Shown here: positions 15,844 to 25,220 of the stretch, one piece after another
Position numbering within the stretch: position 1 is the stretch's first letter
Layout of the letters: each line of letters starts with the position of its first letter
From: a bacterium
GTDB lineage: Bacteria > Cyanobacteriota > Sericytochromatia > S15B-MN24 > UBA4093
Length of the DNA: 64,000 bases
NCBI GenBank assembly: GCA_017744355.1
Contig: JAGIBK010000008.1
Span: 106,732-170,731 of the forward strand
Direction: 5' to 3'
Made by a program: the position numbers and the translations under genes
Notes under the pieces: model-generated
Told to the model about the DNA's origin: nothing
The model's database searches: none
Seen by the model: only the letters and a program-made list of their open reading frames with translations

Positions 15844-16518
15844 CTACCTGGTGGGCTTGGGGCCCACCGACTGGGGGATGATCTCGTTGAAGGCCTTCGC
15901 GTATTCCCCCTGCTCCTTGAGGGGGTAATCGTCCATCGCCCGGACCCAGATATCCAGCGAGAAGTCGGGCTTCAGCTTTCCGGCGCCGCTCTTGATGAGC
16001 TCCGCCTCGATGAGCTGATTGGCTTTGGCGATCTTGGCGGGGTCGAGGGTGGTGATGGGGATCGAGCGGCTTGCCATGTCCTGGGAGATCTTCCAGGCGA
16101 CCATGGTGCTCCCGGCGGAGATCTTGGAGCTCGTCTTCTCGCGATAGAAGGCGGCGAGCGGGACCGACATGGAGCCCACCCGGGTCATGAGAAAGCCCGC
16201 GCGCTCGGGCGACTGGATCGTGAACTTGCCCGCGGTGTCGGTCTTGACCGTGGGGCCATCCTTGAGGGGCTGGAGCTTGGCATCGGCAAGGTAGATCGTT
16301 TGGCCCGCCAAGGCCTCGGGCTTGAAGACGAGGATCTGGCCCACCTTCTCGGTGGTGCTGAGGAAGGCCTTTGGAGCCATCAGCTCGCCGCTGATCGGGA
16401 AGGTCACCCCCGGCTCGCGCAGGGGCGGCCCCGAGGAGCCCGGGTCGGGACCACCGGCGCCAGGGCAGCCGGCGAGCAGCAGGGCGGCGGCGAAGAGGCC
16501 GAAACGACGCTTTGGCAT
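15844..16518 (-). CDS. Lipoprotein of unknown function
   Basis: 224 residues from the ATG at 16518 with GAGGTG upstream; GTG at 16527 is also possible. The N-terminus MPKRRFGLFAAALLLAGCPGAGG has a lipobox (LLAGC). The mature protein contains ISGELMAPKAF, then GQTIYLADAKLQPLKDGPTVKTDTAGKFTIQSPERAGFLM, which looks like a beta-sandwich of the carboxypeptidase regulatory-like type, followed by a helical half ending DDYPLKEQGEYAKAFNEIIPQ. It is monocistronic between tmRNA and htrA. No close family recognised; location in the periplasm or outer membrane is inferred from the lipobox. Confidence 0.8.
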   Translation of the reverse strand: MPKRRFGLFAAALLLAGCPGAGGPDPGSSGPPLREPGVTFPISGELMAPKAFLSTTEKVGQILVFKPEALAGQTIYLADAKLQPLKDGPTVKTDTAGKFTIQSPERAGFLMTRVGSMSVPLAAFYREKTSSKISAGSTMVAWKISQDMASRSIPITTLDPAKIAKANQLIEAELIKSGAGKLKPDFSLDIWVRAMDDYPLKEQGEYAKAFNEIIPQSVGPKPTR

Positions 16519-16621
16519 GGAGAGCACCTCGCAACTCGAAAAGGCTCCTCGATGCTAAAGCGAGCAAGGGAGGGTTGCCCCGGCCGAGGCGTCTGATCTT
16601 GTTGGTCGGTTTTGACGAGGG

Positions 16622-17755
<1,134 letters not shown>

Positions 17756-17819
17756 GATCGATCCTTTCGACGGTCCGGCGCCTCAGAAACCTTAGCATAA
17801 CCCTTGCTGGCCTGGAAGG

Positions 17820-17846
17820 TTGCGCGATGGCGCGAGCGGGTATAAT
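17820..17846 (+). promoter_or_regulatory. Promoter candidate for the MshEN-repeat gene
   Basis: A perfect TATAAT at 17841-17846; the best -35, TTGCGC at 17820, has a short 15-base spacer. The start codon follows 55 bases later. Confidence 0.5.
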
Positions 17847-17900
17847 GCTGGTAAGCGCTCGTTCAGCGCAAGGCTGGCAACTTCAAGCAAGGGTCATCAG

Positions 17901-19682
17901 GTGAACGCTCAGGCGGAGATGGGCATCAAGGCGTTCAAGGAGGGTCGGATCGCCGAGGCGATCGTCTTTTTGGAGTTCGCCACCAAGTTCAACCCGGACA
18001 ACCACCAGGTGTGGTTGATGCTGGCGCGCGCCTACCAGAAGGACGGCCAGGCCCTCAAGGCCGCCGAGACCTACAAGCTCGTCCTCGACAACACCCAAGA
18101 CATGCAGCTGACGGGCTACGCCCGGGAGGGGCTCGGCTCGATCGAGGACCCCCGGGCGCTCGCGGCCGTGCGGGTCGAGGCGACGGCCCTGAACTGCCCC
18201 GAGTGCGGGGTGGCCATCCCGCCCAGCCGCCAGGAGCGGCCCTGGTGCACCTGCGGCTGGAACAACAAGGCTCTGTCGAGCGTCTCCAGCCGCCTTTTCA
18301 TCAGCGACGTGCAGGGCTACTGCCGGCGCCGTTCGGTCAAGGTGAGCGTCATGTTCCGCGGGGACGTGATCGTCATCGGCGCGAGCGAGGTCCGCATCCA
18401 GGGCATCGGGACCCGGACCTACCCGGTCAACCCGCGCCTGCTCTTTCCCGCTTCGAGCGGGATGCTTTGCCTGGATCAGCGGGACCTGGGCCCGGTGATG
18501 GCCAAGGTGAACGACGAGGCCCTGTTCCGCGAGCGCGCCGCCTCCGCCGACGACCTCACCATGGGCAAGCTCTACACCTGGAGCCAGTTCATGGCGCGCC
18601 TCTCGGAGTTCCGCGGCTATGACGTGAGCACGCGCTCGCCCGACACCAGCCTCGCGGGACTGCTCGCTTCCTACAACGCCCTCGACCCCGAGCTGATCAA
18701 CGACGCCCAGGAGCTGCGCGAGCCCCAGGAGACCCTCGGCCAGACCATCCTGCGCCTGGGCATCTCCAACTTCGAGGCGATGGTGACGGCGGTGGTCGGC
18801 GACTTTAGGATCGCCCAGCCCGGCGCGCGGACCTTCCACGAGCGGCTCGGCTCCCTCTTGGTCGCAAAAGGCTGCATCTCGCCGGTCCAGTTGCAGGAGG
18901 CCCTCGGACTGCAGCCCCGCCTGCGCAAGCCGCTTGGCGAGATCCTGGTGGGCCACCTCAAGGCCTGCTCGGCGGCTGACCTCCAGGGGGTGCTCAAGAC
19001 TCAGCGCCCCCTCAACGTCATGCTGCCCGAGGCGGACATGCTCGGCGAGCTCCTGGTGGCGCGCAAGAAGCTGACCCGCACCGACATGCTCCAGGCCCTC
19101 GCCGATGAGCAGACCAAGCGCCGGGTGCCGCTGGGCGAGGTGCTGATCAACATGAGCCTCATCACCCACCAGGACCTGCAGGGGGTGCTCGCCTGGCAGA
19201 CCCAGAAGAAGCGCCTGACCCAGATGGGGACCCCTCGCCTGGGCGAGTTGCTCATCGATCAGAAGGTCCTCACCGAAACGGCCCTCGCCGAGGCCCTGCG
19301 CCACCAGGTCGTCGACCAGCAGCCCCTCGGGCGGATCCTGGTCTCGCGCGGCCTCTGCACGCCGGAGCAGGTCCTCGCGGCGCTCGACGGCCAGATCGCT
19401 CGGCGCAACCAGCTGGCAGGCACCGAGGGCGGCGAGGACGAGGCGCCTCAGCCCGCTTCACGGCGGGTCACCACCCCGCTCAAGGTGCAGACCGGCAAGC
19501 TCGCGGGTCCCATCCCTACCAGCCGCAAGCCCTCCAAGCAGGCCCCGGCCGCTCGGTCGCGCAATCGCTGGATCGCGGTGGCGATCGCCGCCTGCGCGCT
19601 CGTGGGGGCCGTGGTTCTCGTTTTCTTCGTCAAGCCCGGAACGGCGCCGAGCCCCGACCAAACCCAGTCTCGCCCCAAGTAG
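17901..19682 (+). CDS. TPR/zinc-ribbon membrane protein with tandem MshEN-like repeats
   Basis: 593 residues from GTG at 17901, with AAGGG about 8 bases upstream; an upstream ATG at 17820 is in frame but precedes the promoter. Residues 1-75 form TPR-like helices (MGIKAFKEGRIAEAIVFLEF). Cysteines at 99, 102, 116 and 118 make a small zinc ribbon. From about residue 310 there are three tandem units of the form RLGxLLVxxGxxxxxxLxxALxxQ...LGxILVxxxxxxxxxLxxVL, for example LGELLVARKKLTRTDMLQAL and LGRILVSRGLCTPEQVLAAL; this is the MshEN pattern known from type II/IV secretion ATPases, where it can bind c-di-GMP. The C-terminus has one membrane helix (WIAVAIAACALVGAVVLVFF). No ATPase domain is present. 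Confidence 0.75.
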   Translation: MNAQAEMGIKAFKEGRIAEAIVFLEFATKFNPDNHQVWLMLARAYQKDGQALKAAETYKLVLDNTQDMQLTGYAREGLGSIEDPRALAAVRVEATALNCPECGVAIPPSRQERPWCTCGWNNKALSSVSSRLFISDVQGYCRRRSVKVSVMFRGDVIVIGASEVRIQGIGTRTYPVNPRLLFPASSGMLCLDQRDLGPVMAKVNDEALFRERAASADDLTMGKLYTWSQFMARLSEFRGYDVSTRSPDTSLAGLLASYNALDPELINDAQELREPQETLGQTILRLGISNFEAMVTAVVGDFRIAQPGARTFHERLGSLLVAKGCISPVQLQEALGLQPRLRKPLGEILVGHLKACSAADLQGVLKTQRPLNVMLPEADMLGELLVARKKLTRTDMLQALADEQTKRRVPLGEVLINMSLITHQDLQGVLAWQTQKKRLTQMGTPRLGELLIDQKVLTETALAEALRHQVVDQQPLGRILVSRGLCTPEQVLAALDGQIARRNQLAGTEGGEDEAPQPASRRVTTPLKVQTGKLAGPIPTSRKPSKQAPAARSRNRWIAVAIAACALVGAVVLVFFVKPGTAPSPDQTQSRPK

Positions 19683-19697
19683 GCTTCAAAGGAAGCG

Positions 19698-19723
19698 CCC
19701 CCCGGATCCATGGATCCGGGGGG
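19698..19723. terminator. Palindromic terminator between convergent genes
   Basis: A fully self-complementary 26-base sequence, CCCCCCGGATCCA joined to TGGATCCGGGGGG, extended by GAAGC/GCTTC. It lies 15 bases after the MshEN-repeat gene and 24 bases after the end of the HU gene, so it may serve both strands. Confidence 0.7.
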
Positions 19724-19747
19724 CTTCAAGCGTGCGCGGGGCGCGGC

Positions 19748-20053
19748 TTACTTCTTCTTGGCAGCGGCCTTCTTCTTGGCGCCTTCGACGCGCTCCTTGA
19801 GGGTCTTGCCGGCGGTCCAGACGGGGCTCTTCTTGGCGGGGATCTTCAGGACGGCGCCGGTGCGGGGGTTGCGACCCTCGCGGGCGGCGCGCTCGCGGAC
19901 CTGGAAGGTGCCGAAGCCGACGAGGGTGATCTTGTCGCCCTTGGCCAGCGCCGAGCTGATGGCTTCGATGGTGGCGTTCAGGCACTCACCGGCTTCCTTC
20001 TGGGAGACCTTGGCCTTCACGCTGATCTGCTTGATGAGTTCTTCTTTGTTCAT
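19748..20053 (-). CDS. hup: HU-type DNA-binding protein with lysine-rich tail
   Basis: 101 residues. MNKEELIKQISVKAKVSQKEAGECLNATIEAISSAL is the dimerisation domain, KGDKITLVGFGTFQVRERAAREGRNPRTGAVLKIPAKKSPVW contains the beta arms with the conserved GRNPRTG and IPAKK. It ends with a Lys/Ala extension (EGAKKKAAAKKK) of about ten residues beyond a typical 90-residue HU. HU bends and compacts DNA. It has its own strong promoter at 20158-20186. Confidence 0.95.
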   Translation of the reverse strand: MNKEELIKQISVKAKVSQKEAGECLNATIEAISSALAKGDKITLVGFGTFQVRERAAREGRNPRTGAVLKIPAKKSPVWTAGKTLKERVEGAKKKAAAKKK

Positions 20054-20157
20054 CCCTCGAAATCCCTTCTGCCGAAAATGGCCTGGCGCGCGACTTTTCT
20101 ACCGGGTCGAAACCGGGAAAGCCGCATCACGAGCCAGCTTCCGTTAACACAACCGCG

Positions 20158-20186
20158 ATTATAGGGGCAAGCAATAGAAATGGCAA
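20158..20186 (-). promoter_or_regulatory. Promoter of the HU gene
   Basis: On the minus strand TTGCCA (20186-20181), exactly 17 bases, then TATAAT (20163-20158): close to a perfect housekeeping promoter, giving a leader of about 100 bases. Confidence 0.8.
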
Positions 20187-20234
20187 GACTTTTTCCGTTC
20201 TGATTGCCACTTTGTGATGAGGTTGCGTTCAGGG

Positions 20235-21251
20235 TCAGGAACGTCTGGTGGCGCGGCCGAACGCCTCGAGCTTCGCACTCGCCGCTCCCGAGTCGATCGC
20301 TTCGGCGGCGAGGGCAACCCCTGCGATCATGTCATGGGCGGCCCCGCCGATCCACAGGGCGGCAGCGGCGTTCCAGAGGACCACGTCACGGCAGGGGCCC
20401 CGATCCTCGCCCGAAAGCACCCCGCGGATGAGGCGGGCGTTGGTGGGGGCGTCGCCTCCCGCCAGGGCCGCGAGCGGGGCGGCTTGGAGGCCCGCGTCGC
20501 GCGGATCCAGCTGGAAGGTGCGGATGGTGCCGTCGGGCTTGAGCTCGGCCACTTCGGAAGGGCCTTCGAGCGAGAGCTCGTCGAGGCCGCCGTGGCCGTG
20601 GACGACCAGCGCCCGGCGGGTGCCCAGCTCGCGCAGGGTGCGAGCCATCAAAGGAACGTGCGCATGCCGGAAGACTCCGAGCACCTGGTGGCTTGGGCGC
20701 AGCGGGTTGCAGAGGGGGCCGAGCAGGTTGAAGGCGGTGGGGAAGCCGAGCTCGCGCCGCAGCGGGGCCACGTGCTTCATGGCCGGGTGGTAGCGCGGGG
20801 CGAAGAGGAAGGTGATGCCGTGCTGTTCGAGGCACTCGGCGGCATGTTCGGGTTCGAGGTCCACGTGGACGCCGAGGGCCTCCAGCACGTCGGCGCTGCC
20901 GCAGAGGCTCGAAGCCGAGCGGTTGCCGTGCTTGGCGACCTTGAGGCCGCAGCTTGCCGCGATGAAGGCGACGGTGGTCGAGATGTTGAAGGTGCCCGAG
21001 CGATCGCCCCCCGTGCCGCAGGTGTCGAGCAGCTCGGGCCAGGAGCCCGGCACCGGCACGGCGTGCGCGCGCATGGCTTCGGCGAGGCCCGCGATCTCGT
21101 CGGGGGTCTCGCCTTTCATGGTCAGGGCGGTGAGGAAGCTTGCGACCTGGACGGGGGCCGCCGGGGCGAAGATCGCCTCCATGGCGCCGCGCGCCTCGGA
21201 GCGCTCGAGCGAGCGGCCGGAGAGCAGGGCGCGCGTGGCTTCCTGGATCAT
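20235..21251 (-). CDS. trpD: Anthranilate phosphoribosyltransferase TrpD
   Basis: 338 residues. The glycine-rich PRPP loop LDTCGTGGDRSGTFNISTTVAFIAA, KHGNRSASSLCGSADVLEALG and FNLLGPLCNPLRP are diagnostic for TrpD, which transfers phosphoribosyl to anthranilate in tryptophan synthesis. No other trp gene is nearby. It starts three bases after the stop of the sigma factor gene, so the two are probably cotranscribed. Confidence 0.95.
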   Translation of the reverse strand: MIQEATRALLSGRSLERSEARGAMEAIFAPAAPVQVASFLTALTMKGETPDEIAGLAEAMRAHAVPVPGSWPELLDTCGTGGDRSGTFNISTTVAFIAASCGLKVAKHGNRSASSLCGSADVLEALGVHVDLEPEHAAECLEQHGITFLFAPRYHPAMKHVAPLRRELGFPTAFNLLGPLCNPLRPSHQVLGVFRHAHVPLMARTLRELGTRRALVVHGHGGLDELSLEGPSEVAELKPDGTIRTFQLDPRDAGLQAAPLAALAGGDAPTNARLIRGVLSGEDRGPCRDVVLWNAAAALWIGGAAHDMIAGVALAAEAIDSGAASAKLEAFGRATRRS

Positions 21252-21254
21252 GCC

Positions 21255-21989
21255 TTAGGCGTTCTTGGGCGTCAGGACGGTGCGCAGCTGCTTCTCGGCC
21301 TTCTTGAGCCGGCGGCAGACCTCCATCTGGGAGATCCCGAGCCGGCGCGAGAGTTCGGCCTGGGTGAGGTCCTGGAAGTAGCGCATCTCGAGCAGCTCGC
21401 GCTGGGCGCCGGGCAAGCGGCTCATGGCTTCGGTGAGGATCAGCTTCTCGTCGAGCTCGTCGCGGCTATCGTTGCTGGAGCGAGGGTCCGAGAGGCTCTC
21501 GAGCAGCGAGCGCTGCTCGTCGTCGTCGCCGTCGTGGCCCTCCTGGTCGAGCCACAGGACGGTGACGCGGCGGTCGTACTGCTTGACCTCGTCGACCTGC
21601 TCGGGGGTGACGGAGAGGGCGCTGGAGAGCTCATGGTTGGTCGGCTCGCGGCCGAACTCCTGCGTCAGCTTGGCGGTGACCTGCGAGAGGCGGTAGGAGA
21701 GCTCCTGCAGGACGCGGGGACCGCGCATGAGGTTCTGGCGATCGCGCAGGTAGTGGCGGATGTGGCCGGTGATGAAGTGGACGGCGTAGGTCTTGAACTC
21801 GGTGTTGTGACCGGTCTCGTAGCGCTCGATGGCCTCCAACAGGCCGATGGAGCCGACCTGGATCAGGTCTTCGACCGGATCCGTGCTGCGGCGGGCGAGA
21901 CCCCGCGCGATCTTCTTGACCAGCGGCAGGTAGTCTTCGACGATCTTTTGTTTCTGCTGGGGGGTGGCTCCCTTGAAAGCCTTTTCCAT
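21255..21989 (-). CDS. RNA polymerase sigma factor of the SigB/SigF/SigG type (group 3)
   Basis: 244 residues from the ATG at 21989, with GGAGG a few bases upstream; the longer frame to 22073 lacks such a site. Region 2 is clear: VEDYLPLVKKIARGLARRSTDPVEDLIQVGSIGLLEAIERYETG and FKTYAVHFITGHIRHYLRDR. Region 3 starts at RVLQELSYRLSQVTAKL. Region 4 ends with LTQAELSRRLGISQMEVCRRLKKAEKQL, a helix-turn-helix. The order and the acidic linker DQEGHDGDDDEQRSLLE fit alternative stress/motility sigma factors rather than RpoD. No anti-sigma gene is adjacent. Confidence 0.9.
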   Translation of the reverse strand: MEKAFKGATPQQKQKIVEDYLPLVKKIARGLARRSTDPVEDLIQVGSIGLLEAIERYETGHNTEFKTYAVHFITGHIRHYLRDRQNLMRGPRVLQELSYRLSQVTAKLTQEFGREPTNHELSSALSVTPEQVDEVKQYDRRVTVLWLDQEGHDGDDDEQRSLLESLSDPRSSNDSRDELDEKLILTEAMSRLPGAQRELLEMRYFQDLTQAELSRRLGISQMEVCRRLKKAEKQLRTVLTPKNA

Positions 21990-22156
21990 CGCGCATCCTC
22001 CGCTTCGCCGAAGAGAGTACCAACGGTGGCCCGAGCCCTTTGATCCTTGCTGGACAAGGTAGCATAAAAGCAAGCGTGCGCCAAGATGGCGCGTGAGGCC
22101 CTCAGAGGTTGTAGATGGATCGAGAGGGAACTTGCTTTAAGTTTGGTTGAGGAAGC

Positions 22157-23071
22157 TTAAACACCCTTAAGGCGCGGATCTGCGAAGCCGTAGGCCAGAT
22201 CGATCACCAGGTTGAACAGGACGATCACCGTGGCCGAGAAGAGGACCGTGCCCATGATGGTGGGCACGTCGAGGTTGGCGATCGCCTGCATGGCGTTGCT
22301 GCCGATGCCGGGCCAGGCGAAGATGCTCTCGGTGAGCACCGCCCCGCCCAAGAGATGAGCGAAGTCGAGCCCGAAGAGGGTCAAGGCCGGCAGGGCGGCG
22401 TTGGGCATGGCGTGACGGGCGACGATTCGCCCTTCGGGGAGGCCCTTGGCCCGGGCGGTGCGGACGTAGTCGCTGCCCATGGCTTCCAAAAGGGTGGTGC
22501 GCAACAGGCGTGCGTAGTAGGCGGCTCCGCCCACGCCCAGGGTGAGCGCGGGCAGGATCAGGTGCAGGGGGCTGCCGTAGCCGCCGAGCGGCAGGATGGG
22601 GGCCTTGTAGGCGAAGAGGTACAGGAGCACGAGCCCCAGCCAGAAGGTGGGCACCGACACCCCGCCCACGGCGACGAGGCGGCCCATGCGATCTCCGAGC
22701 GACCGTGGCTTCACGCCGCCGACGACCCCGAAGCCGACCCCCAAGAGCAGGTAGACGACGAGTGCTCCCACGGCGAGCTGGAGGGTGGCGGGGAAGCGCG
22801 CGAGCAGCGTCGGCAGCACCGGTTCGCCCGTGACGTAGGAGTGGCCGAAGTCCCCGCGCAGGGCGTTGCCGAGGTAGCGCAGGTACTGGGCCCCCAGGGG
22901 ATCGTCGAGGCCCAGCTGGGTGCGGATGGCCGCGACCGTCTCGGGATCGGCCTGGGCCCCGGCCAGGGTCTGAGCGGGGTCGGCGGGGATCAGGTACATG
23001 AGCCCGAAGGTCAGGGTGGCGACCCCGAGCCAGACGGCGAGGGCCAACAGCAGGCGGCGAAGGACGGCCAT
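22157..23071 (-). CDS. Peptide/nickel-type ABC transporter permease (DppB/OppB)
   Basis: 304 residues with six hydrophobic helices. It begins with the DppB N-terminus LLLALAVWLGVATLTFGLMYLIPADPAQTLAG and LGLDDPLGAQYLRYLGNALRGDFGHSY, and has the permease motif DYVRTARAKGLPEGRIVARHAMPNAALPAL for contact with the ATPase. Last gene of a four-gene operon running 26099 to 22157. No ATP-binding subunit is encoded here. Confidence 0.93.
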   Translation of the reverse strand: MAVLRRLLLALAVWLGVATLTFGLMYLIPADPAQTLAGAQADPETVAAIRTQLGLDDPLGAQYLRYLGNALRGDFGHSYVTGEPVLPTLLARFPATLQLAVGALVVYLLLGVGFGVVGGVKPRSLGDRMGRLVAVGGVSVPTFWLGLVLLYLFAYKAPILPLGGYGSPLHLILPALTLGVGGAAYYARLLRTTLLEAMGSDYVRTARAKGLPEGRIVARHAMPNAALPALTLFGLDFAHLLGGAVLTESIFAWPGIGSNAMQAIANLDVPTIMGTVLFSATVIVLFNLVIDLAYGFADPRLKGV

Positions 23072-23075
23072 GGGA

Positions 23076-24671
23076 TCACCTCACGCTGATGCGCTCGGCG
23101 TCCACCGGCCAGACCGGGTGCAGCACGAGGCCCGAGACTTCGGGCCGCGCCAGGACGGAGCGCATGGGGTGGTAGAGGGGGACGACGGGCGCGAGCTTCA
23201 TCACCCGGCGCTCGGCCTGCTGGTACAGCCCGAAGCGCGCGGTATCGTCCGGGGTGATGGCGGCCTGGTCCAGGAGCCGGTTGGTCAGGTCGTCCTCGAA
23301 GAAGGTGGTGTTGAGCGAGCGCACCGGACGGATGGCGTGCTTCGAGAAGATCGTCCCCAGGAAGTTGGAGGCGTCGGGGAAGTCCTGGGACCAGTTGCCC
23401 GAGAAGATCGGGGCCATCTTCTCGCGGCCGACGCCCGCGAGGAAGGTCGGGAAGGCGAGGGGCTTGAGCTTAAGGCGGATCCCGACCTTGGCTAGGTCGT
23501 GGTGGATGGCCTGGGCGGTCTTGAGCGAGGTCTGGGAGCTGGAGCACCAGTAGGTGCTCTCGAAGCCGTTGGGGTACCCGGCCTCGGCGAGCAGTTGCTT
23601 GGCGCGCGCGGGGTCGTAGGGGTAGGTCTTGCGATCGGGGGTGGCGCCCGGCAGCCCCGGGGGCAGGAAGCCCTGGGAAACCAGTCCCCGGCCGTTGACG
23701 AGCCGGACGATCTTGGCCTTGTCGATGGCCATGGCGACGGCCTCGCGCACCCGCGGGTCGTTGAAAGGGGTCATGCGGGTGTTCATCCCGACGTAGTAGG
23801 TCGCCATGTCCGGGCCGGTGATGAAGTGCTCCCGGTGCCTGGGATCGCGCGCGAGGCGGGCGTACTCGGCCGCGCCGATGCCACGCAGGAGGCCGATGGC
23901 GTCCAGCTCGCCGCGCTCGAAGCGCAGGGTCTCGACCTGCTCGTTGAGCCCCAGTTGCAGGGTGATGCCGTCGAGCTTGGGCAGCCCCGGCTTGAAGTAG
24001 TGGGGGTTGCGCGAAAACTCGATGCGCTCGCCGGTGACGGCCGTGCCGAACCGGAAGGGGCCCGTGCCGACGGGGGCTTGGGAAAAGCCCGGGCGCTCGC
24101 CCGCTCCCTGGGGGACGATCGCCGCGTAGTTGAGGCCCAGCACCTGCAAGAAGGTGGGCTGGGGCGCCGAGAGCCGGATGACGACCGTCTCGGCGTCCGG
24201 GGTGGAGATTCCCGAGAGGGTGCGGGTCGATCCCGCGAGCACTTCTTCGCTGCCAGCGATCGCACGGTAGAAGCTCGAGCCCGGGGACTTGGTCTCGGGC
24301 CAGAAGAGGCGGGTGAGCGAGTAGGCGACGTCCGCGGAGGTGAGGGGCTTGCCGTCGTGGAAGCGCACTCCCTTGCGCAAGGTGAACTCGAGGACCTTGC
24401 CGTCCTTGGAGACCTGGTAGCGCTCGGCGAGCTCCGGGACGATGCGGGCCTTGTCGTCGAAGGTGACCAGGCCGTTGTAGAGCCAGTGGCTCACGGCGAT
24501 GGCCGGCACGTTGGAGGCAAGGGCCGGGTCCAGGGTGCTCGGCCGGTCCTGGAGGCCGAGGCGCAGGGTGCCGGGCTTGGCCCAGGCGCCGGGGGAAGCC
24601 ACGGTCGAGAGCACGAGCGCAAGGGCGAGGATCCGGCTTGTGCGGAAAGAAGAGGAAGGCTTCAGGGGCAT
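23076..24671 (-). CDS. Extracellular solute-binding protein, family 5 (peptide-type ABC system)
   Basis: 531 residues from ATG 24671, which lies inside the end of the DUF1997 gene with GAGGAG upstream. A signal peptide ends around TVASPGAWA. Family 5 features are LDPALASNVPAIAVSHWLYNGLVTFD, GKVLEFTLRKGVRFHDGKPLTSADVAYSLTRL, VGTGPFRF, and VREAVAMAIDKAKIVRLV. It captures peptides or similar ligands in the periplasm for the flanking DppB/DppC permeases. Ligand not predictable. Confidence 0.93.
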   Translation of the reverse strand: MPLKPSSSFRTSRILALALVLSTVASPGAWAKPGTLRLGLQDRPSTLDPALASNVPAIAVSHWLYNGLVTFDDKARIVPELAERYQVSKDGKVLEFTLRKGVRFHDGKPLTSADVAYSLTRLFWPETKSPGSSFYRAIAGSEEVLAGSTRTLSGISTPDAETVVIRLSAPQPTFLQVLGLNYAAIVPQGAGERPGFSQAPVGTGPFRFGTAVTGERIEFSRNPHYFKPGLPKLDGITLQLGLNEQVETLRFERGELDAIGLLRGIGAAEYARLARDPRHREHFITGPDMATYYVGMNTRMTPFNDPRVREAVAMAIDKAKIVRLVNGRGLVSQGFLPPGLPGATPDRKTYPYDPARAKQLLAEAGYPNGFESTYWCSSSQTSLKTAQAIHHDLAKVGIRLKLKPLAFPTFLAGVGREKMAPIFSGNWSQDFPDASNFLGTIFSKHAIRPVRSLNTTFFEDDLTNRLLDQAAITPDDTARFGLYQQAERRVMKLAPVVPLYHPMRSVLARPEVSGLVLHPVWPVDAERISVR

Positions 24672-25216
24672 TTCGGCTCCTCGCTCAGTTGCTTGCGCTC
24701 TGCGGCCTGCCATGCGGCGAAGTCTTCGCGGATGAGGGGCACGAAGCGGGCGCTCAAGGCATCGAGGGTGTGCTGCATCAGGGACTGGAGAGCACCCTTG
24801 ACCACCCCATGGGGCAAGAGGCCCATGGCGCGCGGCAGCCGGAGCGCGGCCTCGGCCTGGGTCCAGCAGAACAGGTTCGTCCCGCCCCCCTCTTCGAGGA
24901 ACTGGGCCTCGCCCTCGAAGGAGGCCGAGAGGTCCAGCTCGCTGCCCGAGAGCAGGTGGCAGCCCTGGCTCTGCATGTGGGTGACGCCGGGGCGGTCGGT
25001 GAAGGCTACGTCGAAGCAGGGCGTCACCGAGAGCCCCAGGGCGGAGAAGCCGCGGGTGGCGACCCGGTAGAGGCCGGGGCCCTGGCAGGAGACCCGCTCA
25101 TGGCCGATCAGCTTGCCGAGCAGCGCCTCGTTGGCCGAGAAGTAGCGCGCGACTTCCTCAGGCGTCCCTTCAAGGGTCACGGTGCGCTCGGTGTAGGCGT
25201 CGAGGGTGACCTCCAT
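24662..25216 (-). CDS. DUF1997-like protein inside the ABC transporter operon
   Basis: 184 residues, no signal peptide. The pattern of TVTLEGTPEEVARYFSANEALLGKLIGHERVSCQGPGLYRVATRGFSALGLSVTPCFDV, and at the end AALRLPRAMGLLPHGVVKGALQSLMQHTLDALSARFVPLIREDFAAWQ, resembles DUF1997, a START/Bet v 1-like family found mainly in cyanobacteria and plastids. It overlaps the solute-binding gene and follows dppC by four bases, so it is cotranslated with transporter subunits. Function unknown; a lipid or small-molecule binding role is a guess from the fold. Confidence 0.6.
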   Translation of the reverse strand: MEVTLDAYTERTVTLEGTPEEVARYFSANEALLGKLIGHERVSCQGPGLYRVATRGFSALGLSVTPCFDVAFTDRPGVTHMQSQGCHLLSGSELDLSASFEGEAQFLEEGGGTNLFCWTQAEAALRLPRAMGLLPHGVVKGALQSLMQHTLDALSARFVPLIREDFAAWQAAERKQLSEEPKCP

Positions 25217-25220
25217 GGGC

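Noticed and set aside
20214..22043. A 609-codon plus-strand frame opposite trpD and the sigma gene
   Set aside because: It covers two recognisable minus-strand genes and the gap between them, with no domain or ribosome-binding site.
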